From Raphanus sativus (Eukaryota > Streptophyta > Magnoliopsida > Brassicales > Brassicaceae), in contig NC_079516.1 of assembly GCF_000801105.2 (NCBI RefSeq), forward strand, positions 28,743,643 through 28,807,642: 64,000 nucleotides of DNA, in the 5' to 3' direction. Below are positions 34,359 through 46,234 of the stretch, in pieces. Below the pieces are notes generated by a model. That model was not told the DNA's origin. It made no database searches and was given only the letters and a program-made list of their open reading frames with translations. A program made the translations under genes and the position numbers. Numbering within the stretch: position 1 is the stretch's first letter; every line of letters starts with the position of its first letter.

Positions 34359-34458
34359 NNNNNNNNNNNNNNNNNNNNNNNNNNNNNNNNNNNNNNNNNN
34401 NNNNNNNNNNNNNNNNNNNNNNNNNNNNNNNNNNNNNNNNNNNNNNNNNNNNNNNNNN
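34359..34458. other. assembly gap (100 N)
   Basis: Exactly 100 N, a placeholder. Both sides carry the same 3.1-kb sequence. Confidence 0.98.
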
Positions 34459-37400
34459 ACCAGCACATGCGTCTCGACGAGAGCTTCGATTTGATATCTT
34501 GATCGTTCTCTGGGTCCTCACGGTTTGAGAGAACGGGCTCTTTGAAATTTTCAAGGCGGATTCCTTGTCGTTCGGCCTATCAAACTTAGATTACTTCCCG
34601 TTTCTTCCGTATACTTTCGTATGGTCGTGTCATCTCAGCTACGGACCTAATGTCTCTTGGTTCTTCTTGATCGTATCATCGAAGAGTTTTATGACTAAAT
34701 CTGAGTTGGTTTCTCGTAAAGTTTATCGTGTAAAACAAGAGAACGATCGACTTTAACATAGGTTTTTTAAGCTGTAACGACTTGTTTTTGCTTTCGACGC
34801 TTGTTTTATGGAAAGTCCGCGCATGATAAATATTTTTAGCCGTTGATTTCGAGATAACCGTTTTTGACCCCAACAGTTAGCCCCCCAGCCTGTAAGACGC
34901 GGAAACGATCTTGCGGGCGGAAGATTATGAGTTGAAAATCGAAATTTTTGGCTAAGAGTATTTCATTGCGGAAATCCACATCACCTTTGGTTGGCGATCT
35001 CGAACGTGACGTCGGGAAGACCGTGAGTTCGTTGCTCAACTTCTACTCGATTCTTGCTGGTCTGAAATCCGTGTGCACCCTTGTCCTGCATTCGGAGGTT
35101 CGGAGGACCAGGACCACGCAGTCAAGGATCGCGAAGCCGGCGCATATGAGACATGCAGTGGTGGTGCGACCAATGGAGGCGACGGTGAGACCGTTCCTAC
35201 TTTGGGTGAGTTTTGAGGATGAAGGTGATGCTCCGGGGAGCGTCTAGGTTTATCAATCCCTTTAAGATTTTTATTTTGATTGTGTTTCGGCCGTTAAGAG
35301 GCCATGATGTGTATTTGCGGGACTGGCTGTTGGTGGCTTCGAATCCCGGCCTTTTTCAGGGCATCTGTGAACTCTGCGGCTCAATCTTTATAAAATATTA
35401 ATGTGCGTTTTCAGAACTTCTGTCTATCAAAGTTAGAGGGACAGGGTGTGAGTTGTCGTCTCATTCCTGCTCCCTGATGATCACCGTATCCGTCGTTTGT
35501 ACAAAGCGAGATTTTCCTGCGGTTTACGATTTTACGCGAAAATTCGTGAAAACGTACAGACTTGAGTGAAGAGACAAGTTTTGGGATCTCGCGTCGTTGA
35601 CGCTTTGCCTATGAGATGTTAAGATACCAGCAAGGCTGGGTTTAGGGCAAGACCTAGGTTTAATTCTCAGACTGAGGCTGTGCGATGACAAATCGGCTTT
35701 CGTTTTGCCTGTTTGTGATTTTAACCTGATTCGTACCGTTTTAAAATCCGCGAAGTGGTATCGGCTTATATGATTTGTCTGGGCACGAATCGAGCTACTT
35801 CCTTTACGAAGTGCTGAACCAAATTTGGATTTTTTTTGTATAGCGCGCTATGGATCCTTGTCGGATGTAAAAGAGGCTACCTTAGGTGCTTGTCTGTTTA
35901 GGACGTTAGAGTTCGTTTGTTGTGATCAGCAACAACGATATGATGCCGATTAGAAGGCGTATGAAGTTTTAATCGAGAACGAATGTTCAGGCACGAAGCA
36001 ACGTCTCGCAGTGCTTTGAAGTTTGTTTTTCTTATGCCATAAAGGACTATGGGCTTTTAGAAATCACGGAATTTTTCCGCGGCGATAGTTTATTGATTTA
36101 TTTGGTGGATACTTGATCCATTGTTGAGGCCGTTTAGCGATTGGCGAGTTTGTTTGCGAAGAGTTTCGAAAATTCGGTTTCTGTGTTTGTAAAGAGTTTC
36201 GAAAAATCCGGTTTCCTTCAAAAAACGTGGGATTATACAAGTATACACATTTCAAATGTGTACGAGTTAATTTTCCCTTGTGCCGCATTTCAAATGTTTG
36301 CGGGGCTTGGAGATGTTTTGCGAATGTCCGTAGTCAGAAACTGTTGTTTCAGTTTGGGCGTGCAAGTTATAAAATTTTGATCGAGGAATTAGGACCAGGG
36401 GTCGCGTATATTTGACCCAGGGAGAAGTGTCTACCTTCGCTTTGCTTCGCGAAGTGTTGGCCTTCCGGGATTTTAAGGACGACTCGTATAACTCTTGGAG
36501 CTTTGTCACGAGTGTTTCTTTTCATGCTTTGTTTACGGGGCGTATAGAACTTAATCAGTCGATGTTAAGTTCAAATTTTTCCGTTAACCGTATGGCTGTT
36601 AGGACTGATTTTATTACGAGAAATTTATCGCATGATTTCCTTTTTTGGGCTATGCGACAGAGTTGCTCGCGTAATGGTCACTTGGCGTTTTATGACAAAT
36701 CGTGGATTATCGTTTGGCCCTTAAGTGATTGGAGCGGCGATCGTTCAGCTGTTTTGTCTTGGCGTGAAGGCTGTGTTCAGCCGTTTAACCAAGGAGTTGG
36801 TAAACGATCAGACCACGACCTTTTCGCATTAAGGTCATATTGGTTCACGATTGTCCTTAATGGTGATGCCAAATTCAGGTCCGGGCTTTATGGAAAGACG
36901 TAGTTGGCCGAGGGCCGAATAGAGTTCGTCGAGATAGACATGCCAATCATAGCGGAGTTTTCCGAGTTATGGGTGATGGCTTTTTGAAACGATTTTCCAC
37001 TTTAGGTTTCAGTTATACGATAGATGCTTCGTATAAAGTTTCCTTTGGTCGCATGAAAATTGTTTCATTTTATCCGAGGAAATAAAGTTTAAGGAACCGA
37101 CGAAGAACACGTTCGGATTCAGTTTTGGGTTTTTTCCCGTTTGGACGTAATTTTCCGTATTGCGATGTCGTTTTGCATGAGACCGATCTTGGTTTTCCCT
37201 ATGCTGTTTTTGTGTAACATGTTCTTGTTATACGAAAGTAATGGATGACCGGTTTCATGGAAATAGAAAATTGCAGATAGTCAAAGTAGCCTTGTTTCCG
37301 TGGTTTATACGGGAAATGTTTCCGCTTTAACTCCTTTTTTTTTTTTTTTGGCGAAAGTTGCTTCGGGTTACTCATGAAGTTTTACCGAAGGTTATTTCGT

Positions 37401-37578
37401 TAATTTTGTAGCTCACCGTCGTGCCATTAGTCTCACGGAAGCGGAAAGAGTATGCCAAGGATGCGCGGCGATCGTTTCTCGGTTTTTCGAGAGATTAGAT
37501 CGGTTTGCGCGTTCTGCCTAGACAGTCAAGGAACAATAGAACGAAACTGGAAGAAAATGCCTAAGACTTATCTTGCTA
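34459..37578. repeat. duplicate of 31248-34358, probably an assembly artefact
   Basis: Starts ACCAGCACATGCGTCTCGAC as at 31248 and runs parallel to the last base before the gap (CCTAAGACTTATCTTGCTA at 34340-34358 and 37560-37578). Differences are mainly one-base indels in runs, typical of unmerged overlapping contigs. Confidence 0.9.
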
Positions 37579-39570
37579 GACTATCCACCTAGGTTCTAAG
37601 TTCCCTAAATTTTACGGCAGTTTACAAGACGTTCCCATTCCTTTCCTACGAAAAAATTAAAACCTTGATAAAATTTTCTAAGTCGGACGTACCTTAGTCT
37701 CATTGATTACTCGAGATTGCCTCATGTCCGTTCCTCTTTGTCTTCTACCGTTTCATTGTCAAAGGTCTTCGAAAAGTCTAATACTGAATCGAGAATCGAT
37801 TTTTGATGAAACCTGAAGGAACAGTGCAGAAACATTGCAGAATCGTTGAAGCAAAGGGAGGAGAAGTAGGCAAAACTCGAAGAAGGCTAAGGTGGGTAGA
37901 CAAGTGAAAACGAATGGCAAGATGTCACTTGAGTGGGGCTTCTTGTTTCGTCAAGCTATGAGCGAACTGGTCAGGTCAAGAAGCTTACGATCTTGTTATA
38001 CTTCACGAATGATGTTTCGTAAAATATTGCAGAGCTTTTATTTAACGAGAGTTAATCAAAATGTTGTCAAGTTAATTTTACGGAAACTGTTTCGTAAAAT
38101 TGGTTTGGATAGTCGTTGGGTCAATCTTTACGAGGATTGGCCGTGCTTGACGAATGTTGTGACGCCCGACAACCAGCGCAGTACGGGTGCGCTAGTCGTC
38201 CGGCGCCTAGAGGCAGCACGGGGGCTAGCCAACACTTGGATGTCGAGTCTTTCGGAAGATCTTCGATCCATTGCTGAGGCGAATGGTGTTTTAAGATAAC
38301 CATTACCGTTTTATACGAAGTCTTCCTGTCCGTTGACGTCTTATGGGTTCTTCGAAATCTTGGAGCAGGAAAAGGAGTTTTGTTTGCGGGATCTCGGAAA
38401 GTCGCAAAACACGGATTTCTGGCGACCCGGAGGCCTAGAACTTACGCACGAAGACTAGCCGCTCGACGACCCGAGCCAGCACGGGGCTAGCCGCCCGGCG
38501 ACTACGGCCAGCACGGATGCTAGCCGCCGGCGGCCACGGCCAGCACGGGGCTAGCCGCCCGGCGACCACGGCCAGCACGGGCGCTAGCCGCCGGCGGCCA
38601 CGGCCAGCACAGGGCTAGCCGCCCGGCGACCACGGCCAGCACGGGCGCTAGCCGCCCGGCGACCACGGCCAGCACGGGCGCTAGCTGCCGGCGGCCACGG
38701 CCAACACGGGGCTAGCCGCCCGGCGACCACGGCCAGCACGTGCGCTAGCCGCCAGCGGCCACGGCCAGCACTGGGCTAGCCGCCTGGCGACCACGGCCGC
38801 GACCGGAATCGGCTGCTCGGTTCCTTCGGCTTGTGCGTGTTTTTGCGTAGGTTTTTTCCTCGTGTAGAAAATGTTTCTAGCCATTGATTTCGAGATGATG
38901 AATCTCGAACTTAATATTTTTCAAGGTTTCTCGATTAACAATTAGTCTCTCGAGGTTGCTCTAACATCTTTCATGTTTTTCCGAGGACCTTCAGGTATCG
39001 ATTTCATCTTAATCGATCTTGATCCCAGCAAGAAGTTATTTCCTAGAACGATGTTGACCTTTTATTTTAAGAGAGTTATTTCACAAAATGTTGTCGAGTT
39101 AATTTTACGGAAACTGTTTCGTGAAATATTTTCGAGAATTTATTTTACGAAAGGCGTTCCGTAAAATGTTATCGAATTTTAGCATTAGAAACGCTGATTG
39201 GTAACCCGATCAGTCGTGCTTTCTGTTTCATGAGTAATCTGGGGTTTCTCCGTGATTTCCAGGAGAACAAGTCTTTATTTTTCCGGGAAATTCTAAAAAT
39301 ATTTTCGGTCGAAACTCTACTCGGTAATCAGACCGTCACATCAGCCTTGGGCTCGATCCTACCTAAAATCGTATGTGGGTCGTTTAGCCGTGATTCGGGC
39401 CCCTTTTGGGCTGTCTTGGGACTTAGACGTTTTTACGATTTTTCTTTAGAAAAAGCCGTTGATGTGATGCTGGTTTTTTTCGAAAGGATTTCAATTCCCC
39501 GTATAGTTAAGGCAACTGGTGTTCAAGCTAACCATAGCCGTTTTATACGGCAGGCAGGAATCCGTCTCCA
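37579..39570. other. degenerate LTR-like sequence inside element D
   Basis: Contains scrambled stretches similar to LTRs of this superfamily (for example 39400-39560 against 16690-16830) and another CG-rich array. No coding. Probably an old LTR incorporated into the internal region. Confidence 0.5.
38477..38800. repeat. internal CG-rich minisatellite of element D
   Basis: Same 32-bp units as in the D LTRs, here with GGCGACCACGG instead of GGCGGCCACGG in many units. Confidence 0.85.
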
Positions 39571-39854
39571 CTACCAAGTCTTTTTATGAATTTTCCCGAA
39601 GTCTTTCTTTGATAATCCCAAACGAGGGGGGTTGTGTCCATGGACCCGAGGACCGTGTTGTAGGAACTTGGACGGGGGTGCATGGTTGATAGGACCCGAA
39701 CTTGGTTGGGATGGACCGTTCTCGGGATGTTGTCCGTAAGATGATAATCTTATATAACCGTTTGCATAAGCGTTGGTCGTAGGAGCAGTCACTGCTGAAG
39801 TTGTTTTACCAGCGTCGATGTGAGCTGCGAGTTTGTCTTTCATATTTCCAGACA
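39571..39854 (-). pseudogene. gag N-terminal fragment of element D
   Basis: Minus frame from ATG 39854 (MSGNMKDKLAAHIDAGKTTS), rich in Pro, Ser, Asn and His. It lies where gag should start, about 70 bp inside the primer-binding site, but has no recognisable gag core and ends after 95 codons. Likely the non-conserved gag N-terminus left after deletion of gag and pol. Confidence 0.4.
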
Positions 39855-39904
39855 TTACTTTGATCAAGCGTTTTGCGGCCGTAAGAGTAAGAGTAATCCG
39901 TCCC

Positions 39905-39926
39905 CCCCCTCCTTCTAGCGCCAAAC
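39905..39926 (-). other. primer-binding site of element D
   Basis: On minus GTTTGGCGCTAGAAGGAGGG directly after the 5' LTR end. Identical to the site of E. Confidence 0.75.
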
Positions 39927-41017
39927 TGTGGGAACCGAAATTCACACTGTCGATTTTGATTAAGTAAAACGGAGGAAAGCTAAGTAAACCTAACTTTCCC
40001 TGAAGGTCCGGATTCTCTGCGACAACCAACGACAAGTGATCAAATAAATGCGGAAAGGTTTTATTGAGATTTGGGACTGGACCTTAAGGAAGGCTGCCTA
40101 CGTACCCCTTTCGAGGATCAAGTCGGACGTAGTTCAGTTGGAAGGGTTGAACAAGAGATCGAACTGCCTGGCGGAGTTCGTCTAGTACGAGCGTTAGTCA
40201 TAGAAACGGGCATGTCGAGAATAATGCCTAGGGTTTCTATGTGCGGAACTCTAAGTAAAAGGATTGTTAGATCCTTCCGAGAGAGACAGGAGCCTGCGGA
40301 CAAGATGAAAATAGAACGAGAGGCGGCCGGACGTTCTAGGTCCTACCTTTCTAGTCTACCGCCTGAATTCTAAGTTCTTAACCTAACAGGAGCTCTCTAG
40401 GTCTCCAATCTCGGATTTCTCTCTCTCTTAATGATTTTCGCTCTTCCTTTCCTCCTCTCCCAAAGCTCCTTTATATACTCCTTCTTATGACGGTCTATTC
40501 TCCTTTTGGGCCGCGAAGCAGGCTTTTTCCATTTTCGTCGGCCTTCATGTTTATCGGGAAACTTGACATTTATCTTCGGGAAACTTGACATTTATCCTTC
40601 TGGAAATTTAGCATTTATCTTGTTATGTGAAGATAAACGTAAATCGTCGTATCTATCTCAGACAATCGTAAGCGGACTGTCCGATCGCGTTTGGTCCCTT
40701 TCGGGCCGTTTCTAGGACTTCCGTTGTTTTCTACGATTTCTTCGGAAGATCTTCAATCCTTCGTAGAGTTGAGATGAGTGGTATCTTAAGATAACCATCA
40801 CTGTTTCGCACGAAGAATTTAAGATCTTCCTTCCCGTTGATATCTTACGAGTTTCCGAAGTGTTTCCGACGATCTTAGTTTGGAGTAAGAGCGGGAGTTT
40901 TGTACGCGGAATCTCAACGATTCGTTCCGCGAAAACTTGGGAAAGACGCAAAGTACAGACTTCTGACGGCCGGGGCCTAGAACTTATGCACGGAAGCTTG
41001 TCATCCGACGACCCGAG

Positions 41018-41408
41018 CCAGCACGGGGCTAGCCGCCCGGCGGCCATGGCCAGCACGGGCGCTAGCCGCCGGCGGCCACGGCCAGCACGGGGCTAGCCGC
41101 CCGGCGGCCACGGCCAGCACGGGCGCTAGCCGCCGGCGGCCACGGCCAGCACGGGCGCTAGCCGCCGGCGGCCACGGCCAGCACGGGGCTAGCCGCCCGG
41201 CGGCCACGGCCAGCACGGGCGCTAGCCGCCGGCGGCCACGGCCAGCACGGGGCTAGCCGCCCGGCGGCCACGGCCAGCACGGGCGCTAGCCGCCGGCGGC
41301 CACGGCCAGCGCGGGGCTAGCCGCCCGGCGGCCACGACCAGCACGGGCGCTAGCCGCCGGCGGCCACGACCAGCACGGGGCTAGCCGCCCGGCGGCCACG
41401 ACCAGCAC
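41018..41408. repeat. 32-bp CG-rich minisatellite in D 5' LTR
   Basis: Alternating units as at 30897, about 12 copies, with one place where two GGGCGCTAGC units follow each other. Confidence 0.9.
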
Positions 41409-41665
41409 GTGCGTCTCGACGAGGGCTTCGATTTGATATGTTGATCGTTTTCTGGGTCCTCACGGTTTGAGAGAACGGGCTCTTTGAAATTTCCCGGCGG
41501 CCAGGACCAGCATGGGGGCTTAGCCGCCCGGCGGCCAGGACCAGCACGGGGGCTAGCCGGCGGCGGGCAGGACCAGCACGTGCGTCTCGACGAGGGCTTC
41601 GATTTGATATCTTGATCGTTCTCTGGGTCCTCACGGTTTGAGAGAACGGGCTCTTTGAAGTTTCA
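41409..41665. repeat. 171-bp tandem duplication in D 5' LTR
   Basis: GTGCGTCTCGACGAGGGCTT occurs at 41409 and 41580. The duplicated block ends in part of the minisatellite. It is absent from the 3' LTR. Confidence 0.8.
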
Positions 41666-41983
41666 AGGCGGATTCCTTGTCGTTCGGCCTATCCAAACTT
41701 AGATTACTTCCCGTTTCTTCCGTATACTTTCGTATGGTCGTGTCATCTCAGCTACGGACCTAATGTCTCTTGGTTCTTCTTGATCGTATCTTCGAAGTTT
41801 TACGACTAAATCTGAGTTGGTTTTTTCGTAAAGTTTATCGTGTAAAACAAGAACGATCGACTTTAACATAGGTTTTTTAAGCTGTACGACTTGTTTTGCT
41901 TTCGACGCTTGTTTTATGGAAAGTCCGCGCATGATAAATATTTTTAGCCGTTGAATTCGAGATAACCGTTTTTGACCCCAACA

Positions 41984-41988
41984 AAAAG
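41984..41988. repeat. target-site duplication of D, right copy (AAAAG)
   Basis: Follows CCCCAACA of the D 5' LTR. After it the C coding sequence resumes. Confidence 0.9.
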
Positions 41989-42867
41989 GGACCCCCAATA
42001 ACAAGGACGACCTCCCGCTGGTCAATCCAATCGTCACTCGTAGTAAATCCAAGGGACATACTTAAGAGCCTGACGAAGAGTCACTCGTAGCTTCGCGGAA
42101 TCAGAAGTTTCTAGGTGAGTCCTCTCGAAGAACCCGATCAAGCAGCGCCAGGACGACGCCTGATCACCCGATTCCCAAAGATATACCCGTTCACGAAGTA
42201 AATAACTAATCACAAAAAGCTTTCCAGGACGAGCTCGAAAACAGACCGGATTGGAGAACTCCGATATACAATTACATCGATACCGGAGAACTTCCTCCTG
42301 AAAGATGGGAAGCTCGAAAGGTAAAAGTTCGAAGTTCGCGCTATTGCATCATGGAAGGAAAACTTTTTAAAAGAACCTTTAGTGAACCATATCTATTATG
42401 CGCGTCGCCAGAACATGCTTCCCCATCCTTAAGAAAACCAACGACGGATCATGCGGGAACCATTCCGGTGGACGATCCTTGGCGATAAAAATAAAAAAGA
42501 ACGGCTATTTCTGGCTAACTATGATTAATGACAGCGAGCAGTTTCGGACTAAGATGTGACAGATGCCAACGGCACGCGCCAATGTTGCACCAACCAACAC
42601 AGAAACTATCAACCATATACTCGCCATACCCATTCATGAAGTGGTCTATGGACATAGTTGGACCCTTCGTTTCATCGGGACCAGCACAGCTTCGATTCTT
42701 ACTAGTAATGACCGATTTCTTGAACCACAGTAACGAGCTTCATTTGGAAGAATAGTGTCTGTAGACATGGTCTCCCATACGAAATAGTCACCGATAACGG
42801 CCCTCAATTCATCTCGAAGGTTATCAAAGATTTCTGCGACAAGTGGAAGATCAAGTTAAAGTTTTCA
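41989..42867 (+). pseudogene. integrase remnant of element C (after D)
   Basis: Resumes the C pol after the D insertion: an acidic linker, then DWRTPIYNYIDTGELPPERW and a zinc-finger region whose His pair is damaged but whose CDRCQRHAP cysteines remain (about 42549). The integrase core is recognisable from WSMDIVGPF (about 42640) and [11 protein letters not shown] (about 42780-42810) in different frames. The third acidic residue and C-terminus are missing: the sequence changes at about 42868 to antisense-gene exons. Several stops and frameshifts make it non-functional. Confidence 0.8.
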
Positions 42868-43227
42868 AGCCCACGGTTGTCGGGGACTGAACCTGAGAGC
42901 TCGCTCTAATTGCCCGTTTGTCCGGAGTCACGCGAGCTCGTTTCAAAGGTGCGGAGTCAGAATTGGCATCCGAAAGCTCCGCAGGAGGGTCTTTCCTTTT
43001 CACCCTTGAAAGTCAAAGCCACAACAACAGATTAAAATTATCAAACTCTATAAAATGCGAGGAAATAACTCACCTTTATCTTTCTGGTCTCTTCGAGGAC
43101 GAATCGGTTCCGAAAGCGGGACGGGAACGGCACGATTCACTCCGGGGGACAAAGCATAAGCAGCTCGAACCCTCTCCGGAGTAAAAACTGTCCCAACTGC
43201 ATTCACCTCGGCGGAGCGCCGAAATCA
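42868..43227 (-). pseudogene. antisense accessory gene of element C, 3' part
   Basis: Continues on minus the gene that starts at 49698, beyond the nested element E. The rest of exon 2 (LISALRRGECSWDS, then PERVRAAYALSPG after a one-base shift) ends with DQKDK at a GTGAGT donor (intron 43073-43005). Exon 3 reads VKRKDPPAELSDANSDSAPL and breaks off near 42868, at integrase sequence. The motif W-S/D-S-F-T-x2-RVR-A matches the E gene (45565-45605), so the two are homologous. Confidence 0.7.
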
Positions 43228-43232
43228 AACCG
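43228..43232. repeat. target-site duplication of E, left copy (AACCG)
   Basis: AACCG before TGTGGG. The second copy is at 48997-49001. Confidence 0.9.
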
Positions 43233-44518
43233 TGTGGGAACCGAAATTCGCACCGTCAATATTTCGTAATTTTAGGAAAGTAGGAAAACCCTAATTCCCA
43301 GAAGGGCCCGGATTTCTGAGAAATCACACGTCAAGCAATCAGAACATGATAACAACGGAAAAATAAAATATAAAACGTAAAAAGAGAGCAAGAAGGGTTT
43401 TATTCCGAATCTGCGTATAAGTGTGACAACAACAGGACAACGTGCTTCGGCTACGAGAGCTGTCGGCGAGATCCTAGTTCTAATACCCGAAGGTGGCTAA
43501 ACCTAATTGAGTCGCAGCTCGAAAACAAAAACGGAAAGTTGCCTAAAATGCTCTAAGTGCTAGTTTGCTCTGGAAAAAGTGATCCCTCTATGCCTCTCGC
43601 CTTGAACTCCTTATATACTCCCTCCAAGGTCGGTTTACGCTTCCCCCTTTTGCCCTTAAGCCGTCATAGTCGAAAAAATGGGAATATTCCATTTTTTCCG
43701 ATCTTCATGATTATCTGCGGAAAGTTTCCATTTTTTCCGCGGAAACTGATGCTTATCCACCAAGCATAAACCGTCATAAGGTTTATGGGTTTTTAAGAAA
43801 TCGCAAGTGGGCCTCGAATCAAGTTTAGGAACTCCTTTGGGCCGTATTTTTGATTCGAGACTTTTTTACGAATTTGTCAAGTTTCCGCGGTTTTTATCGC
43901 AAACCAAACGGACGATTCCATTTGATCAAGAGATCAAGAAATGGATAGTCGAGAATGCATAGTTTTACGTGTATCGTCCTTTCGGAAGACTTTGCTTCGG
44001 AGAATGATCGATGCGCGGATACTCGCTCGCTATAGCGACCGAACTTTGCTCGTGGCTCGGTCGCTATAGCGATCGAGCTTTGTTCGGAGCTCGGTCGATA
44101 AAGCGACCGAGCGTGGTCTCGTGATCCGTTCGCTATAGCAACCGAGCTCTTATCCGTGACCCTATCGCCATCGCGATCGGGTTTATATCGTGGATTATGG
44201 TCCGTTGCCCAAGTGTTCGAACCTTCCGCAAGGCTATGATCCTCTCAGGATGCTTGTTTGCGGAGGTTTGGTCCTTTGATATCAAAGTTCCGTTTGTTTT
44301 TAAGAAATCATCATTTTCTTAAATCGTCGAATCCTCAAGTCGTCGATTAAGAAGTCGTTGATTTCTTAATTCGTTGATTAAGAAATCGTTGTTTTAAAGA
44401 GTCGTTGTCTTAAAACAAGATTTTTCCGCAAACTTTTCGTATAGGATTTCTTTTTCGAAAAAACCGTTAAAAAGTTCTTAAGTAAATAATTTCTAAACGG
44501 AAATTTTGGAAGCCAACA
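43233..44518 (-). repeat. 3' LTR of element E
   Basis: TGTGGGAACCGAAATTCGCA ... GGAAGCCAACA (plus orientation). TATA (minus TATATAA) at 43611-43617. It lacks 28 bp near the inner end that the 5' LTR has, between two CCAAC words. Contains CGCTATAGCGACC palindromes at 44025-44130. Confidence 0.85.
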
Positions 44519-44535
44519 GTTAGCCCCCCAGTGCG
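44519..44535 (-). other. polypurine tract of element E
   Basis: On minus GCACTGGGGGGCTAAC next to the LTR start. Confidence 0.75.
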
Positions 44536-44645
44536 GTAAAATCGTGGGTTGACAAGGTTCTGTCGTACGGTTTGGCGAGCTTAATTGAGTTTTTAGGCCA
44601 AGTTGGTTTCCAAAAGTCCGAACTTGAATAGTAAATTCTAAAGCT

Positions 44646-44653
44646 TATAAAAA
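44646..44653 (+). promoter_or_regulatory. candidate TATA box of antisense gene E
   Basis: TATAAAAA, 114 bp before the ATG at 44760, followed by a G run and a CT- then A-rich leader. Confidence 0.55.
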
Positions 44654-44759
44654 GGGGGGGGGGTAGCTCTTTCATTTTTACTTACCCATCTTTCATAAGA
44701 CTTTCTTTGAAGAATCCTCTCAAGAAAAGAAAAATTTAGAAAGAAAACCCCTCACCAAA

Positions 44760-46234
44760 ATGTCAAAGTTGTTCAGAAGCGGAAAAAAGTATTCTAAGAA
44801 GAAGGCTCCCATGACTTCTTCTCCTGATTGCAACCAGGATGAAGAGCTCCTTGTTCTGAAAGCCGAGTTCGAACTTCCTCCGAATGCGGCTGAATGCGAC
44901 GCGTATTGGAGAGCAAGCAGTGATCGTATCAAACGTCCCGGAGAGGAAAAGTTTCCGATCTGTCGAACTCGGAAAACGGGGAATCATTTACCGAGCAAGA
45001 CCACTGATTTTTTCCTCGAGACACTTCTGAAGTTTGCCGGAGTTCCGGATGCGGTTGAGTTCCGGATTCCTAGGGTTGGAGAGAGTGCCGACTATCTTCC
45101 GGAGGGCTACTTCACGTGTTACGAGGCCGTTTTGTCACGCTGTCGTATTTGGTTTCCGATTCCTGAGATCATCGTCCGCGTACTGGACCGTTTTCAGGTT
45201 TCGTTTAACCAACTAAGCCCTACGAGTTTCGAGATCTTTATCGGTCTCGTAATTCTGAGTTACGAGCACGGCCTATCCCTTGCCGCCAACAATTTTGAGG
45301 CGCTTCTGAGGCTGCAATACAACAAGGAGTCTACCTCGTGGCGACTGACTCCTCGTCCCATAATGCTGGTAGTAAGGGGAACTGTTTCCAATTTTAACAA
45401 TTAGAAGGAATTCTTCTTCTACGTCCGACTCGACGCTGCGTCAGTCGCGGAGGAGTTTATCCCGATGTTTTGGACAGTTCCAAATCCCCTCCCACACATC
45501 AGCAGAATCCATCCTTGGCCTAGAGATATTATGGAGGTGAGAGACGCGATGAGGAGCGGTGATCATTGGTCGACGAGTTTTACTCGTCAGAGAGTTCGGA
45601 AGGCGATCCGATTGGTTCACTCTGACTTCGAGGCGGAGGGTGAGATTGATTTTGCACCCGTTGAACATCTCTCGGAGCATGTTCCGGTCGAGAGGTCGCC
45701 CAAGCTGCCGCGGAAAAAATAAAGACATCGAGGTCGAGGATCACGACTTTCCTGCCAACGATTCTCCACTTCCGGGATGGGATCCGTCTCTAGGCTTTGG
45801 CGATGGGAGAGGTTCGAGTGACGCGCAAATTCCCAACTTTGACGACTTCTTTTCCAGTCTTCCTGACCATCCTGTCCCGTTCTCCTTTGTGGAGGAGACA
45901 GAGGATAGACCCAAAGTATTGGCGGAGACTTCTCGCGTGGTGAACGGGGTTAGTTTCTATTTCTTCCTTCATTCTCTTCATTCGCGTGGTGAACGATGAA
46001 TCATCTTGGCACGGCGTTGTTGGATAGTCAGAGAGAATCAAGGATCTGGCGTTTCAAAGCGGAGAAGAACGCGAATGACTTGGCTCGACTCCAGGAGGAG
46101 ACCTTGGAGAGGGATTTAAGGGCTGCTGCCGATCATGCTAGAGAGATTCGTCGGGCGAGGAGGCAGGCCAAGCGGGAGATTACCGCCGAGATGCAGAATC
46201 GGGCGACGCGTTTCCAGGAGGAGTTTTACAACCT
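44760..46234 (+). pseudogene. antisense accessory gene of element E (gypsy-type transposon domain plus coiled coil)
   Basis: Starts MSKLFRSGKKYSKKKAPMTS (basic). The domain FRIPRVGESADYLPEGYFTC ... IPEIIVRVLDRFQVSFNQLS ... FIGLVILSYEHGL resembles PF04195-type proteins and the B and C genes. Exon 1 breaks at TAG 45402, probably a mutated TGG before KEFFFYVRLD. It goes on to MRSGDHWSTSFTRQRVRKAI, a frameshift near 45715, an acidic part (DIEVEDHDF, FDDFFSSLPDHPV), a likely intron (donor GTTAGT near 45950), then coiled coil [20 protein letters not shown]. It is cut near 46235 by gag. Function unknown. Confidence 0.75.

Larger units (their letters stand above)
29806..41983 (-). mobile_element. element D: non-autonomous Tat-type element, pol deleted
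   Basis: Minus-strand element bounded by AAAAG duplications. 3' LTR 29806-31657, 5' LTR 39927-41983. The interior holds only a piece of the antisense gene, a long non-coding spacer also found in F, LTR-like relics and a gag start. No protease, RT or integrase is present, so it would need proteins from a relative such as F. The span includes a false 3.1-kb duplication around an N gap. The real size is about 9 kb. Confidence 0.85.
39927..41983 (-). repeat. 5' LTR of element D
   Basis: TGTGGGAACCGAAATTCACA ... GACCCCAACA (plus orientation), 2057 bp, TATA box (minus) at 40470-40477. Outside repeat arrays it is nearly identical to the 3' LTR, so the insertion is rather young. About 200 bp longer because of a 171-bp tandem duplication at 41409-41665. 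Confidence 0.9.
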
